A model generated the notes under the pieces. That model made no database searches. It was not told where the DNA came from and worked only from the letters and a program-made list of their open reading frames with translations. 27,357 nucleotides of DNA from a virus: IMG/VR virus record IMGVR_UViG_3300030329_004464, positions 1-27,357 of that record; one strand, given 5' to 3'. The translations under genes and the position numbers were made by a program. Of the stretch, positions 1-6,004 are shown one piece after another; position 1 is the first letter of the stretch; the number at the start of each line of letters is the position of its first letter.

Positions 1-70
1 TAGCTGCTTTATTGATCTGTTGAAATCCTTTTTCGGATCTAACTGGACCATTAAACGTTGTGTTTGCCAT
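1..70 (-). CDS. Phage structural protein, N-terminal fragment (partial)
   Basis: This is the first 23 codons of a minus-strand gene that leaves the window at base 1. The visible protein begins MANTTFNGPVRSEKGF. That opening is typical, from memory, of abundant structural proteins next to the capsid gene in marine metagenomic phages. The start is well fixed: an exact AGGAGG Shine-Dalgarno (77-82) lies 6 nt before the ATG. It has its own promoter (141-169) and a hairpin leader, so strong independent expression is likely. Whether it is a tail, neck or decoration protein cannot be judged from this fragment. Confidence 0.75.
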   Translation of the reverse strand, partial: MANTTFNGPVRSEKGFQQINKAA

Positions 71-90
71 AATATTCCTCCTAGAATATT

Positions 91-134
91 TAAATGTAGT
101 CCCTAGGGCAGTCGACTATACGCGTCTACATTTA
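91..134 (-). promoter_or_regulatory. 5' leader hairpin of the truncated structural gene
   Basis: TAAATGTAG (91-99) and CTACATTTA (126-134) are perfect 9-bp inverted repeats. Between them lie CCCTAGGG and a GTCGAC palindrome. The right arm falls where transcription from the promoter at 141-169 should begin, so the mRNA would start with this stem. A 5'-terminal stem of this kind can protect mRNA from decay; that role is inferred. Confidence 0.5.
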
Positions 135-140
135 TAGTTT

Positions 141-169
141 ATTATATTTATATAGTAAGTGATTTATAA
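141..169 (-). promoter_or_regulatory. Sigma70-type promoter
   Basis: On the minus strand TTATAA (164-169) is followed after exactly 17 bp by TATAAT (141-146), a perfect -10 box. It sits in the roughly 165-bp gene-free stretch between the 69-aa gene (236-445) and the gene starting at base 70, and would give a leader of about 60 nt. The surrounding sequence is very AT-rich, so a chance match is possible. Confidence 0.5.
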
Positions 170-235
170 CTTAAATTTTCAAAGAGTGCAAGGTATCCTA
201 CGAGAAATATACGATTTCAGCGATGTAGCTTTTGT

Positions 236-445
236 TTAAGTAGCTACAGAAACTTCAGGGGCCGAATTAATAATTGCTAATTCTCTGTCAGCAATCTTAC
301 GTTCCTCAGCTTTGATCTCAGTGATAATTTCTTTAATCTTCTTATCAATTTCGACCATATTAAGAGTATATTTACCAAACTGCTCATACTCCAACTGCCA
401 CCTTAACTCCAAGGACCGTTTTTGTTTGTACAGGTCTTGTACCAT
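236..445 (-). CDS. Small coiled-coil protein (69 aa)
   Basis: The sequence is rich in Glu, Lys and Ile and looks helical, with heptad-like stretches such as EIDKKIKEIITEIKAEERK. I do not recognise a family. An upstream in-frame ATG at 460 is unlikely to be the start: its own codons (ATG AGG AGG) supply the AGGAGG Shine-Dalgarno for the ATG at 445, 6 nt downstream. The start therefore overlaps the preceding gene by 62 nt in another frame. It is probably a minor structural or assembly protein, to judge only from its place after the capsid gene. A 6-bp hairpin covers its stop codon. Confidence 0.6.
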   Translation of the reverse strand: MVQDLYKQKRSLELRWQLEYEQFGKYTLNMVEIDKKIKEIITEIKAEERKIADRELAIINSAPEVSVAT

Positions 446-632
446 CAACAACCTCCTCATAGGTTATTCTGTTAGGTCTGTTCGAAAACATTCCCGTTGA
501 TTCCCACTTTATACTCTTTTCTCCAATTTTGTCAAGGATAGATTTTTCAATAGAGGCAGCATTATCTTCGGCTTCTACATCAAAGCACGCATAATGATCA
601 TAAGCCCATATTTTAACGGTAAATTTTGCCAT
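384..632 (-). CDS. Hypothetical protein (82 aa)
   Basis: This 82-residue protein opens MAKFTVKIWAYDHYACFDVEAEDNAASIEKS, here shortened: MAKFTVKIWAYDHYACF then an acidic helix. The pattern of a beta strand followed by an acidic helix suggests a small alpha/beta fold. There is no signal peptide or membrane segment, and no recognised family. Its only ribosome-binding candidate is a weak AGAAAG just before the ATG. The last 21 codons overlap the next gene in another frame. It follows the capsid gene across a hairpin (652-680), so expression probably depends on read-through. Confidence 0.55.
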   Translation of the reverse strand: MAKFTVKIWAYDHYACFDVEAEDNAASIEKSILDKIGEKSIKWESTGMFSNRPNRITYEEVVDGTRPVQTKTVLGVKVAVGV

Positions 633-651
633 TTTTTCTTTCTATTTTAGA

Positions 652-680
652 AATGTGGCGGAACTATGTCCCGCCACATT
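652..680 (-). terminator. Hairpin terminator or attenuator after the capsid gene
   Basis: AATGTGGCGG (652-661) and CCGCCACATT (671-680) form a perfect 10-bp stem with a 9-nt loop, 13 nt past the capsid stop codon. The following minus-strand bases (TTCTAAAATAG) hold only a poor U tract, so termination may be partial. That would leave high capsid expression and lower expression of the small genes downstream. Confidence 0.65.
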
Positions 681-693
681 AAATTGTTTAAGA

Positions 694-1596
694 TTACACT
701 CCAGGTGTTCCGAAGATTCCTCTCCAGTCTGAACATCCAAATGCGTATCTCTCTCTAGCTTTGTATCTAACGTTTCCAGTATCGAAATCGCCTTCCATTG
801 AAGTTTTCAACGGTGCTCTATCGAAATGTTTCATACCGTTAGGTACGTCAGTGATTACAAACCAAGCGTCGTCATCAGCTAAATAATTATTAATAACATA
901 TCCTTCTGGAACTGCTCCCATGTTTTTGATTGCATTAATATCATTGTCTGCTGTCTGAACTCTACCTTGAGATTTCATCAATCGCTCTGCAACGAATTGC
1001 AAGTTAACCGGAAGAACCATTCTTCTAGGTTTAGCTGCAATTTTAAGACCTCTTTCATCTTTAGCTTGCGCGATCTGAATGATCATCGCTTCTAAAGAAG
1101 TTTCGTTTAAGTCTGCTGCATTCGTTAACAAGTTACTTTGATTACCAGATAACGTAGGGTGCGAATTTACTATAAGAAATTGTCCATCTCCGAAAGTTCC
1201 GGATGTGAACGCATTGTTAAGTAAAGCTGCGCCTTTAGTATTCTTAGTACTCGCCATAGATCTTGCTAAAGCTTTTGTGTATCTAGAAGAAAGTCTGTCA
1301 TAAAGGTTGTCCTCTATTGCTTCTTCTGTGATTGCAAAAGCAAGTGCAATTGTTTCCATCGTGTATCTTGCAGTGTAAGTTTCCTGAGCTGTATCAAAAC
1401 TTACGTTTTGACCTTCAGGTTTTACTGCTGCATCACCAAAACCAGATAACATAACTTCCTCTTCGAAAGCTCTGTCAGATGATTCTGTCACGTAGATGTC
1501 TTTAGTTTGATCTGCGTACTGTTTGTATTCCAACCCGAATAAAGCGTTTAAACCGGGCTCTAGCTCTTTGATGAGCTGCTGTCGTGATATTGCCAT
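694..1596 (-). CDS. Major capsid protein (300 aa)
   Basis: This is the probable shell subunit of the virion head. The 300-residue length fits, and the sequence has the make-up of Mu gpT-like or HK97-fold capsid proteins. It has an N-terminal helix (MAISRQQLIKELEPGLNALF), a central extended and helical region around residues 75-125 (METIALAFAITEEAIEDNLY, then a helix with ALARSMASTKN), a P-domain-like part (PRRMVLPVNLQFVAERLM, about 190-205), and a C-terminal strand region ending in RYKARERYAFGCSDWRGIFG. It lies downstream of the scaffold, GroES and portal genes, as expected in a head module. The start lies 12 nt after the decoration-protein stop. The exact fold class was not tested. Confidence 0.85.
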   Translation of the reverse strand: MAISRQQLIKELEPGLNALFGLEYKQYADQTKDIYVTESSDRAFEEEVMLSGFGDAAVKPEGQNVSFDTAQETYTARYTMETIALAFAITEEAIEDNLYDRLSSRYTKALARSMASTKNTKGAALLNNAFTSGTFGDGQFLIVNSHPTLSGNQSNLLTNAADLNETSLEAMIIQIAQAKDERGLKIAAKPRRMVLPVNLQFVAERLMKSQGRVQTADNDINAIKNMGAVPEGYVINNYLADDDAWFVITDVPNGMKHFDRAPLKTSMEGDFDTGNVRYKARERYAFGCSDWRGIFGTPGV

Positions 1597-1608
1597 AGTT
1601 ATTTACTC

Positions 1609-2211
1609 CTATATTCCAGTTAGGTATACATGCTTACCAACATTAAATCTAACTATCCAGTTAGAGTTAGCTGTTGAAACGTCGCTGTTTGAAGGATCTT
1701 CAGTTAATCTAAGCACAGTAAACATATCGTTTGCTCCTGCTGTTCCTGAAAGTTCCTCTTTAGATCTACCATTGGTTACTGTTGAACCTGCTGCATAAAC
1801 CATATCACACGCTCTTCCCACAACTGCTTGAGTGTGAGTTCCAGCCGTCTGAACTTCGAATAAGTCATCAGGATCATCGTAGATGAATGCATCTGCTGCT
1901 GCAGCTACATCACCTGGCCAATAGTTTTGAAACGTTGGTTTATTAGTAGTTGGATCTTCATAGAGACAACCATTAAAGATACCTACGTTACGTGTTGCAT
2001 CAGTTTCAGATGGACCTACGTATCCAGCAGTCACAGTTGTGCCGCCTTCTACTTTTAAGCCACCATTACCTGCTAACGCGATAACGTCACCAGCATACAT
2101 TGCAGCAGTTTGTCCTGATGCAATTTTGTACTGTGAAGTACCGTTAGAAGTTGGTCTACTACCTAATCCGCCCACTTGTCTAAAACCAAACGGTGCGTCT
2201 ATATTTGCCAT
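1609..2211 (-). CDS. Probable capsid decoration or stabilising protein (200 aa)
   Basis: The protein starts MANIDAPFGFRQVGGLG, an opening I recall from structural proteins encoded just upstream of capsid genes in many marine phages. It is rich in Gly, Thr and Ala and in short beta-prone runs (YKIASGQTAAMYAGDVIALAG), and ends with a strand-rich segment (NWIVRFNVGKHVYLTGI). It has no signal peptide or transmembrane helix. Its place between the scaffold-side genes and the capsid, with a strong AAAGGAG site 8 nt before the ATG and a hairpin just ahead of that, fits a high-copy virion protein. Decoration function is inferred; it could also be a head-tail joining component. Confidence 0.65.
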   Translation of the reverse strand: MANIDAPFGFRQVGGLGSRPTSNGTSQYKIASGQTAAMYAGDVIALAGNGGLKVEGGTTVTAGYVGPSETDATRNVGIFNGCLYEDPTTNKPTFQNYWPGDVAAAADAFIYDDPDDLFEVQTAGTHTQAVVGRACDMVYAAGSTVTNGRSKEELSGTAGANDMFTVLRLTEDPSNSDVSTANSNWIVRFNVGKHVYLTGI

Positions 2212-2224
2212 AGTATACTCCTTT

Positions 2225-2238
2225 GTCCCCGAGGGGAC
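2225..2238 (-). promoter_or_regulatory. GC-rich hairpin directly before a ribosome-binding site
   Basis: GTCCCC GA GGGGAC is a perfect 6-bp stem that, on the minus strand, ends immediately before the AAAGGAG Shine-Dalgarno of the decoration gene. No U tract follows, so it is not a typical terminator. It could be an mRNA-stabilising or processing site, or could keep the ribosome site in a single-stranded setting. Confidence 0.55.
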
Positions 2239-2287
2239 GGGTTAATTTAAATCGATGATAGGGAATTGGTTGTTATCCCGAGAAAGA

Positions 2288-2749
2288 CTAATCTTCGTCC
2301 TTCTTTGTACCACCGAAGGTTACACGAGTCTGCCTCTCTTGATTGATTGGCATACTTGGGTGCTGTTCCCTATTTAAATCGTGTTTTAAAGCTTCGTCGG
2401 CTGATCTCGCTTGTTCAGCGAAATATGCCTCACGAGATTTAGCGATCTCTTCGGGTACCCTAGCCAGCACTAGGCCACCAACTCCGATAACCCCAGCGTA
2501 TTTTCCGTCTTTATTCACAGGATAATCTGAATTTGGATATTCGTCAGCTCTCACTAATTCGTATCCGCTTCTAAGTCTTCCTTGTACGTTTCTCGTATCA
2601 TCAAAACCTAGAGTCTCAGCTCTTATCCATCTGTGCCTAAATCCATCAGGCGCCGGTGGTGCATCTAAAGATGATGGTGGAGTCCAAACTTTTGGTCTTT
2701 CAGATTTAGACCTTGTTTCGCTCGCACGAGAAGTTTTATTGTTTTCCAT
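2288..2749 (-). CDS. Hypothetical head-module protein (153 aa)
   Basis: A soluble, charged protein of 153 residues. The N-terminal third is Ser/Pro/Lys-rich and probably disordered (PKVWTPPSSLDAPPAPDGFR). The middle is a compact part with RHRWIRAETLGFDDTRNV and GVIGVGGLVLARVPEEIA, followed by a charged helix (YFAEQARSADEALKHDLN) and a polar tail. From memory this arrangement occurs between scaffold and capsid genes of marine phages, but no function is known to me. The gene follows the scaffold stop after 4 nt and is surely part of the head operon. It may be a minor virion protein or an assembly factor. Confidence 0.7.
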   Translation of the reverse strand: MENNKTSRASETRSKSERPKVWTPPSSLDAPPAPDGFRHRWIRAETLGFDDTRNVQGRLRSGYELVRADEYPNSDYPVNKDGKYAGVIGVGGLVLARVPEEIAKSREAYFAEQARSADEALKHDLNREQHPSMPINQERQTRVTFGGTKKDED

Positions 2750-2753
2750 ATGC

Positions 2754-3755
2754 TTATGCTCCTTCCGTGTTTAATACTTGTTTCGCATATTCTTCGAGTG
2801 GCACACCTAATTTTTTTGCAATTTGCACCTGTGAAGATGTGAGATTCACAGTTTTGCGACCAGGTTTTACGCCTCTGCGTACAGGGGCAACCGTCTGAGC
2901 GGGTTTAGTCGTATTTATATTAGTTTTACCAAATTTATGTGGGAAGTCAAGTCTCATTCGCTTATCTATCTCCGCATAATACTCGTCAGATGTAGGATCC
3001 ATATTTTCAGACTCAACAAGATCCTTATGATGTTCAAAAGCAGTGTAAGTCATTGGTTTATCTTTACCAAACCAAGTATTCTTTTCTGCCCATGTCTCAG
3101 CTTTCTCATCTACTTGAGGTAAGGATTGAGGCGTTGGTTGTGCCATTCCTTCTCTGTATTGAGGAGCTTGAGGAGTTTCTCTCTCATAAGTTTCTCTTTT
3201 TGATTTTTCTGTAGCGATCCTATTTGCATCAGTTGTTAATGTGCTCAATTCAGTTTGAGCTTCAACTTGTTTAGCTGTATCTCCTCCTTCAATAGCTGCA
3301 GCCAATTTAGCTTTAACAGCTTCTAATTGGTTTTTAACTCTTGTTTCAGAATCTTTAAGATAAGCTGAATCTAAATGTTTATATCTAGATTCCCAAGTTT
3401 TTCTTTTTGTTTCTACGCCTTTAGCGTATTCTAAAGCAGCATCTTTCTGACGCTCTGCCTCTCTCCACTTTCTGGTAAGTTTAGAAATTCTTTTCTTAAC
3501 CGAATCACTATACTCTTCTAGTTTCTCGTCTTGCGTTTCTTTTTTCGTTTCTTCTTTTTCTTCGTTCTTCGTTTCTTGTTTACTTTCTTGAACATCAACG
3601 CTGACATCAGATTTCTCAGATGTGTCAACGGACTCAGTACTGACATTAATATTTTCGTCATTTTTTCCTTCCTCTTTAATTTCAACTTGAGCACCTTCAC
3701 CACTTGTGTCTAAGTCGACTAGTTTTTCACTAGGTTTTGTTGCTTCTTCTGGCAT
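2754..3755 (-). CDS. Capsid assembly scaffolding protein (333 aa)
   Basis: Probable internal scaffold that guides capsid subunits into a procapsid and is then lost. The evidence is composition and place. Residues 1-90 are extremely acidic and low in complexity (repeated Glu, Lys, Asp). Residues about 90-190 form a long charged coiled coil (KKRISKLTRKWREAERQKDA and later EAVKAKLAAAIEGGDTAKQVE). A basic C-terminal segment (RRGVKPGRKTVNLTSSQVQI, then a short helix) resembles the capsid-binding end of known scaffolds. It lies between GroES and the capsid genes. No protease domain is visible here or nearby, so removal may be by exit rather than cleavage. Confidence 0.75.
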   Translation of the reverse strand: MPEEATKPSEKLVDLDTSGEGAQVEIKEEGKNDENINVSTESVDTSEKSDVSVDVQESKQETKNEEKEETKKETQDEKLEEYSDSVKKRISKLTRKWREAERQKDAALEYAKGVETKRKTWESRYKHLDSAYLKDSETRVKNQLEAVKAKLAAAIEGGDTAKQVEAQTELSTLTTDANRIATEKSKRETYERETPQAPQYREGMAQPTPQSLPQVDEKAETWAEKNTWFGKDKPMTYTAFEHHKDLVESENMDPTSDEYYAEIDKRMRLDFPHKFGKTNINTTKPAQTVAPVRRGVKPGRKTVNLTSSQVQIAKKLGVPLEEYAKQVLNTEGA

Positions 3756-3770
3756 AGTTCCTTCCTATGT

Positions 3771-4226
3771 TTAATATTCATGCAAGATCATTTCAGGATC
3801 TTGTATGGTTCCAAGAATCTCATCTTCATTTAAGATTCTTATTTCTCCCCCTTCAATTTTTAAACGTGAACCAGCATATCTTGCAAAGATAACCCATTCA
3901 CCTTTTTTGCACCACGGACCCTCAGGATATCTTTTTTTATCTCGATAACAATCTGGTCCCATTCCTAAAACTAAACCACAAACCGTTCCGATTTGTTGTC
4001 GTTCTAATGCTGCTTCTGCTAATAAAATTCCACCTTTAGTTTTAACTTTTGGTTGAAAAGGTAAAACCATTACTCTCCAGCCAGTAGGTTTAGGTAAACT
4101 CTCTGCAGCTGGTGGAACATTTCTTTTAGCTTCTGCTTCTTCAGCAGCTTTTTTTAAAGCAGGTTCTAATGCTAATTTAATCTTTGGGATTTCTGTCTTT
4201 GTCGATTCTAATAACTTTTCCGTCAT
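3771..4226 (-). CDS. Phage GroES-like co-chaperonin (Cpn10 family, 151 aa)
   Basis: The C-terminal 100 residues match the GroES/Cpn10 pattern: PTGWRVMVLPFQPKVKTKGG (the N-terminal strand leading into the mobile-loop region), GILLAEA, a turn with GTVCGLVLGMGPDCY, then CKKGEWVIFARYAGSRLKIE and the closing strand GEIRILNEDEILGTI. The protein should cap the host GroEL so that the phage capsid protein can fold inside, as T4 Gp31 does. At 151 residues it is longer than bacterial GroES (about 95) because of a charged, helical N-terminal extension of about 45 residues. The first 50 nt overlap the previous gene. Its position just before the scaffold and capsid genes supports a capsid-folding role. Confidence 0.85.
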   Translation of the reverse strand: MTEKLLESTKTEIPKIKLALEPALKKAAEEAEAKRNVPPAAESLPKPTGWRVMVLPFQPKVKTKGGILLAEAALERQQIGTVCGLVLGMGPDCYRDKKRYPEGPWCKKGEWVIFARYAGSRLKIEGGEIRILNEDEILGTIQDPEMILHEY

Positions 4227-4428
4227 GTTCTTGCTCCTTTGTATTATTTAGCAGGTTAGAGATTTCCTGAAAGACACCTTCAAGTGCCGCTATCTGTCCA
4301 GTAATATACTTATATTTATCGAAGTTGTCAACTGCTCCAGATGTGACATTTAAAGATAGTGCAGCCAGCCTTTGTTTAATAGCTCGCTGTAATTTATGAA
4401 TTACAATAAATTCATTATTTTGTGCCAT
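4177..4428 (-). CDS. Small helical protein (83 aa)
   Basis: MAQNNEFIVIHKLQRAIKQR begins a helix-rich protein with a second long helix (YITGQIAALEGVFQEISNLL) and a charged tail. It looks like a helical hairpin, a common design for small phage assembly factors. The start overlaps the end of the 46-aa gene by 14 nt, and its end overlaps GroES by 50 nt. I do not recognise a function; the context points to virion assembly. Confidence 0.65.
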   Translation of the reverse strand: MAQNNEFIVIHKLQRAIKQRLAALSLNVTSGAVDNFDKYKYITGQIAALEGVFQEISNLLNNTKEQEHDGKVIRIDKDRNPKD

Positions 4429-4555
4429 GTTTCTTCTTTCCTTTCTTTTTCTTTTTTCCTACGGGTTTACTGCCATAGGTTTCAGTCCAATCTTTAGCAA
4501 TTTTAGGATGGTTTTTCCAGAGATATCTTCTTTGTTTCTCTGATTTAAAAGGCAT
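4415..4555 (-). CDS. Small basic protein (46 aa)
   Basis: The short gene reads MPFKSEKQRRYLWKNHPKIA, continues KDWTETYGSKPVG, and ends in a lysine-rich tail (GKKKKKGKKKHGTK). Its start shares bases with the upstream stop as TAATG, and it overlaps the next gene by 14 nt, exactly filling the space between them. The MPFKSEKQRRYLW opening is, from memory, common in small proteins of many phages. The strong positive charge suggests nucleic-acid contact, which is inference only. Confidence 0.75.
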   Translation of the reverse strand: MPFKSEKQRRYLWKNHPKIAKDWTETYGSKPVGKKKKKGKKKHGTK

Positions 4556-4941
4556 TATTTTTTACCATTCCTGAAGATTTGAGTTCCCTTAATTCCAAAA
4601 ATGCTCGCCACGACAAGGATCCACAAATTTGTGAACCATGATGGAAGCGACTGGAAATATTCGAAGAAAAGTTTTACCTTCTCCATAGCTGCCGGATCAT
4701 CCGACATCACTGCCCACATTAACACCATTATGGGCGCCGAAATAATCACGAGGACAAATTCGTCCTTGTAGTCTGATTGACGGGCCTCTAAAAGTTTTCC
4801 CTGGTAAGCTTCCTCACCACGAGCTTGACGCTCTGCGTGTAAAAGTTGTGCATCAGACATAGCAACTTTTGCTTTTTGTCTGTTAGCGTAAATTTTACCG
4901 CCAGCTTGTAATGCTATTTTAGCTAGGCTAAACCAAGCCAT
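4555..4941 (-). CDS. Holin-like membrane protein (128 aa)
   Basis: Residues 1-60 are a charged, helical cytoplasmic part containing HAERQARGEEAYQGKLLEAR. Two hydrophobic segments follow: about 62-79 (EFVLVIISAPIMVLMWAVM) and about 102-120 (TNLWILVVASIFGIKGTQIF), joined by an amphipathic stretch. The layout resembles the GTA_holin_3TM type, used to open the inner membrane at lysis. It is translationally coupled to the next gene by TAATG. No endolysin gene is visible in the window, so the lysis role rests on topology alone. It could instead be a membrane-bound virion protein. Confidence 0.6.
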   Translation of the reverse strand: MAWFSLAKIALQAGGKIYANRQKAKVAMSDAQLLHAERQARGEEAYQGKLLEARQSDYKDEFVLVIISAPIMVLMWAVMSDDPAAMEKVKLFFEYFQSLPSWFTNLWILVVASIFGIKGTQIFRNGKK

Positions 4942-4944
4942 AAA

Positions 4945-5130
4945 TTAGTACCACTTAACTTTTGATTTCTTATCCTTTAGCATTCTTCTTTGTCCACCAA
5001 CTGCATTCTCTAGAGGAATTTTTTCTGACACAGTATAATCTACTCCGCCTTTAGCATATCCATCTTTGTTAGTGAATTTAGAAAAATCTACGCCTTTGTA
5101 GAAAGGCTCTTTGTCTTTTTTATTATCCAT
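4945..5130 (-). CDS. Small DGYxKGG-motif protein (61 aa)
   Basis: A charged 61-residue protein with one copy of the motif shared with its neighbour, FTNKDGYAKGGV (residues 19-30), and a basic end (RMLKDKKSKVKWY). It overlaps the previous gene by 8 nt and ends 3 nt before the holin-like gene. The function is unknown. The shared motif and small size suggest that it and the 80-aa neighbour are related by duplication of the motif or share a binding partner. Confidence 0.65.
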   Translation of the reverse strand: MDNKKDKEPFYKGVDFSKFTNKDGYAKGGVDYTVSEKIPLENAVGGQRRMLKDKKSKVKWY

Positions 5131-5365
5131 TTTTTACTGGTACTCCTCCCTTTAAATATCCATCTTCATTTAAAAAAATAGATTGATCAGGTCTTTTTGT
5201 ATTTAAAGCTGATCCCATTCGACCACCATGTGTTTGAACACCAACTCCTGGTGCACTTGTTTTAACTTCTTTCATAGTAGTATTTCTAGGAGCTGCATTT
5301 TTTACATGCAAACCACCTTTTAAATAACCATCTTTATTTAAATATTTTCCAAATGCGTTTTTCAT
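5123..5365 (-). CDS. Small protein with two DGYLKGG motifs (80 aa)
   Basis: The motif appears near both ends: YLNKDGYLKGGL (residues 8-19) and FLNEDGYLKGGV (near the C terminus), separated by a Pro/Gly/Thr-rich linker. The open frame extends upstream to 5437, but that part lies inside the previous gene. The ATG at 5365 is one base after that gene's TAA and gives a clean N terminus (MKNAFGKY), so I chose it. Function is unknown. With the adjacent 61-aa protein it gives three copies of the motif in about 420 bp. Confidence 0.65.
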   Translation of the reverse strand: MKNAFGKYLNKDGYLKGGLHVKNAAPRNTTMKEVKTSAPGVGVQTHGGRMGSALNTKRPDQSIFLNEDGYLKGGVPVKNG

Positions 5366-5366
5366 A

Positions 5367-5717
5367 TTATTTTTTAGCCATCTTTTTAAAAGTTTTTGCA
5401 AGGTTGTATCTTTTAGATCCTGGAGGGCAACTTGCACTACCGAATTTTTTACCAGTACAAGGTTTATCTTTTCTCATACCTTTAGTAGCTTTTTGAATCC
5501 AGTTACTGTCTCCACCTTTTTTAAGGCCAACTCTTCCACCTTTGTTGTATCCTCTATTTAGTTCTCCAATAACTCTTCTTTTTTCCGCTCTTCTATTTGG
5601 ATTCATTCTCTCAGCATCGATACGACCTACTTCTTCCAATAGGTTTGCTCTACCGCCAAGATTCATAAGTGCTCTTCCCGCAGTTTTAGGGTTTCGAAGT
5701 ATATTTCTCCAAGCCAT
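5367..5717 (-). CDS. Basic GGRVG-motif protein (116 aa)
   Basis: A strongly basic 116-residue protein. Residues 1-55 are an Arg-rich helix region (MAWRNILRNPKTAGRALMNL and NPNRRAEKRRVIGELN). Residues 57-69 carry the window-wide motif GYNKGGRVGLKKGG. The C-terminal half has a lysine-rich segment with two cysteines (KPCTGKKFGSASCPPGSKR) and ends with KTFKKMAKK. I recall similar tails in other marine phage proteins but no function. The charge suggests packaging with DNA in the head or contact with the portal; this is inference. Confidence 0.7.
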   Translation of the reverse strand: MAWRNILRNPKTAGRALMNLGGRANLLEEVGRIDAERMNPNRRAEKRRVIGELNRGYNKGGRVGLKKGGDSNWIQKATKGMRKDKPCTGKKFGSASCPPGSKRYNLAKTFKKMAKK

Positions 5718-5729
5718 GTTAGTTACTCC

Positions 5730-5978
5730 TTACTTGTTAACTTTATTTGAACGACCAAACTTAGCTTTTCTTTTTCCCCATTTTCCGTAAGACTCATCTC
5801 TACGAGCTTTCATAGATTGTTTCTTACCAGATTCTTTTCCAGTTCTCATTCCTAGAGATTCGTCTTCTCTAGCTTTGTATCCCTGTTTTTTCTTTTTAAC
5901 AGATCCGCCTTTTTTCATGCCTTCTCTGTCATAAGGAAATCTTGGTTTGTAAGGTCTTGTTCCAAAATCATTTCTCAT
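5730..5978 (-). CDS. Very basic protein with DES(L/Y)G repeat (82 aa)
   Basis: Most of this protein is lysine, arginine and glycine. It begins MRNDFGTRPYKPRFPYDREG, then GMKKGGSVKKKKQGYK. It has an internal repeat: KAREDESLGMRTGK (about 34-47) and KARRDESYGKWGKR (about 57-70). The two share ARxDES(L/Y)G, so one probably arose by duplication. There is no membrane segment. It lies between the portal and the GGRVG protein and is likely a minor virion or DNA-associated protein. I do not know a characterised homologue. Confidence 0.7.
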   Translation of the reverse strand: MRNDFGTRPYKPRFPYDREGMKKGGSVKKKKQGYKAREDESLGMRTGKESGKKQSMKARRDESYGKWGKRKAKFGRSNKVNK

Positions 5979-6004
5979 AAGTTTTCTCCTAACTAATTGT
6001 TATA

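Noticed and set aside
446-460. ATG at 460 as start of the coiled-coil gene
   Set aside because: Its codons form the AGGAGG ribosome site of the ATG at 445, which is thus the better start.
1523-1798. Plus-strand open frames opposite the capsid and decoration genes
   Set aside because: They are antisense shadows of clear structural genes with no ribosome site.
5366-5437. Upstream extension of the 80-aa gene to 5437
   Set aside because: This part lies inside the preceding basic gene; the ATG at 5365 follows its stop by one base.
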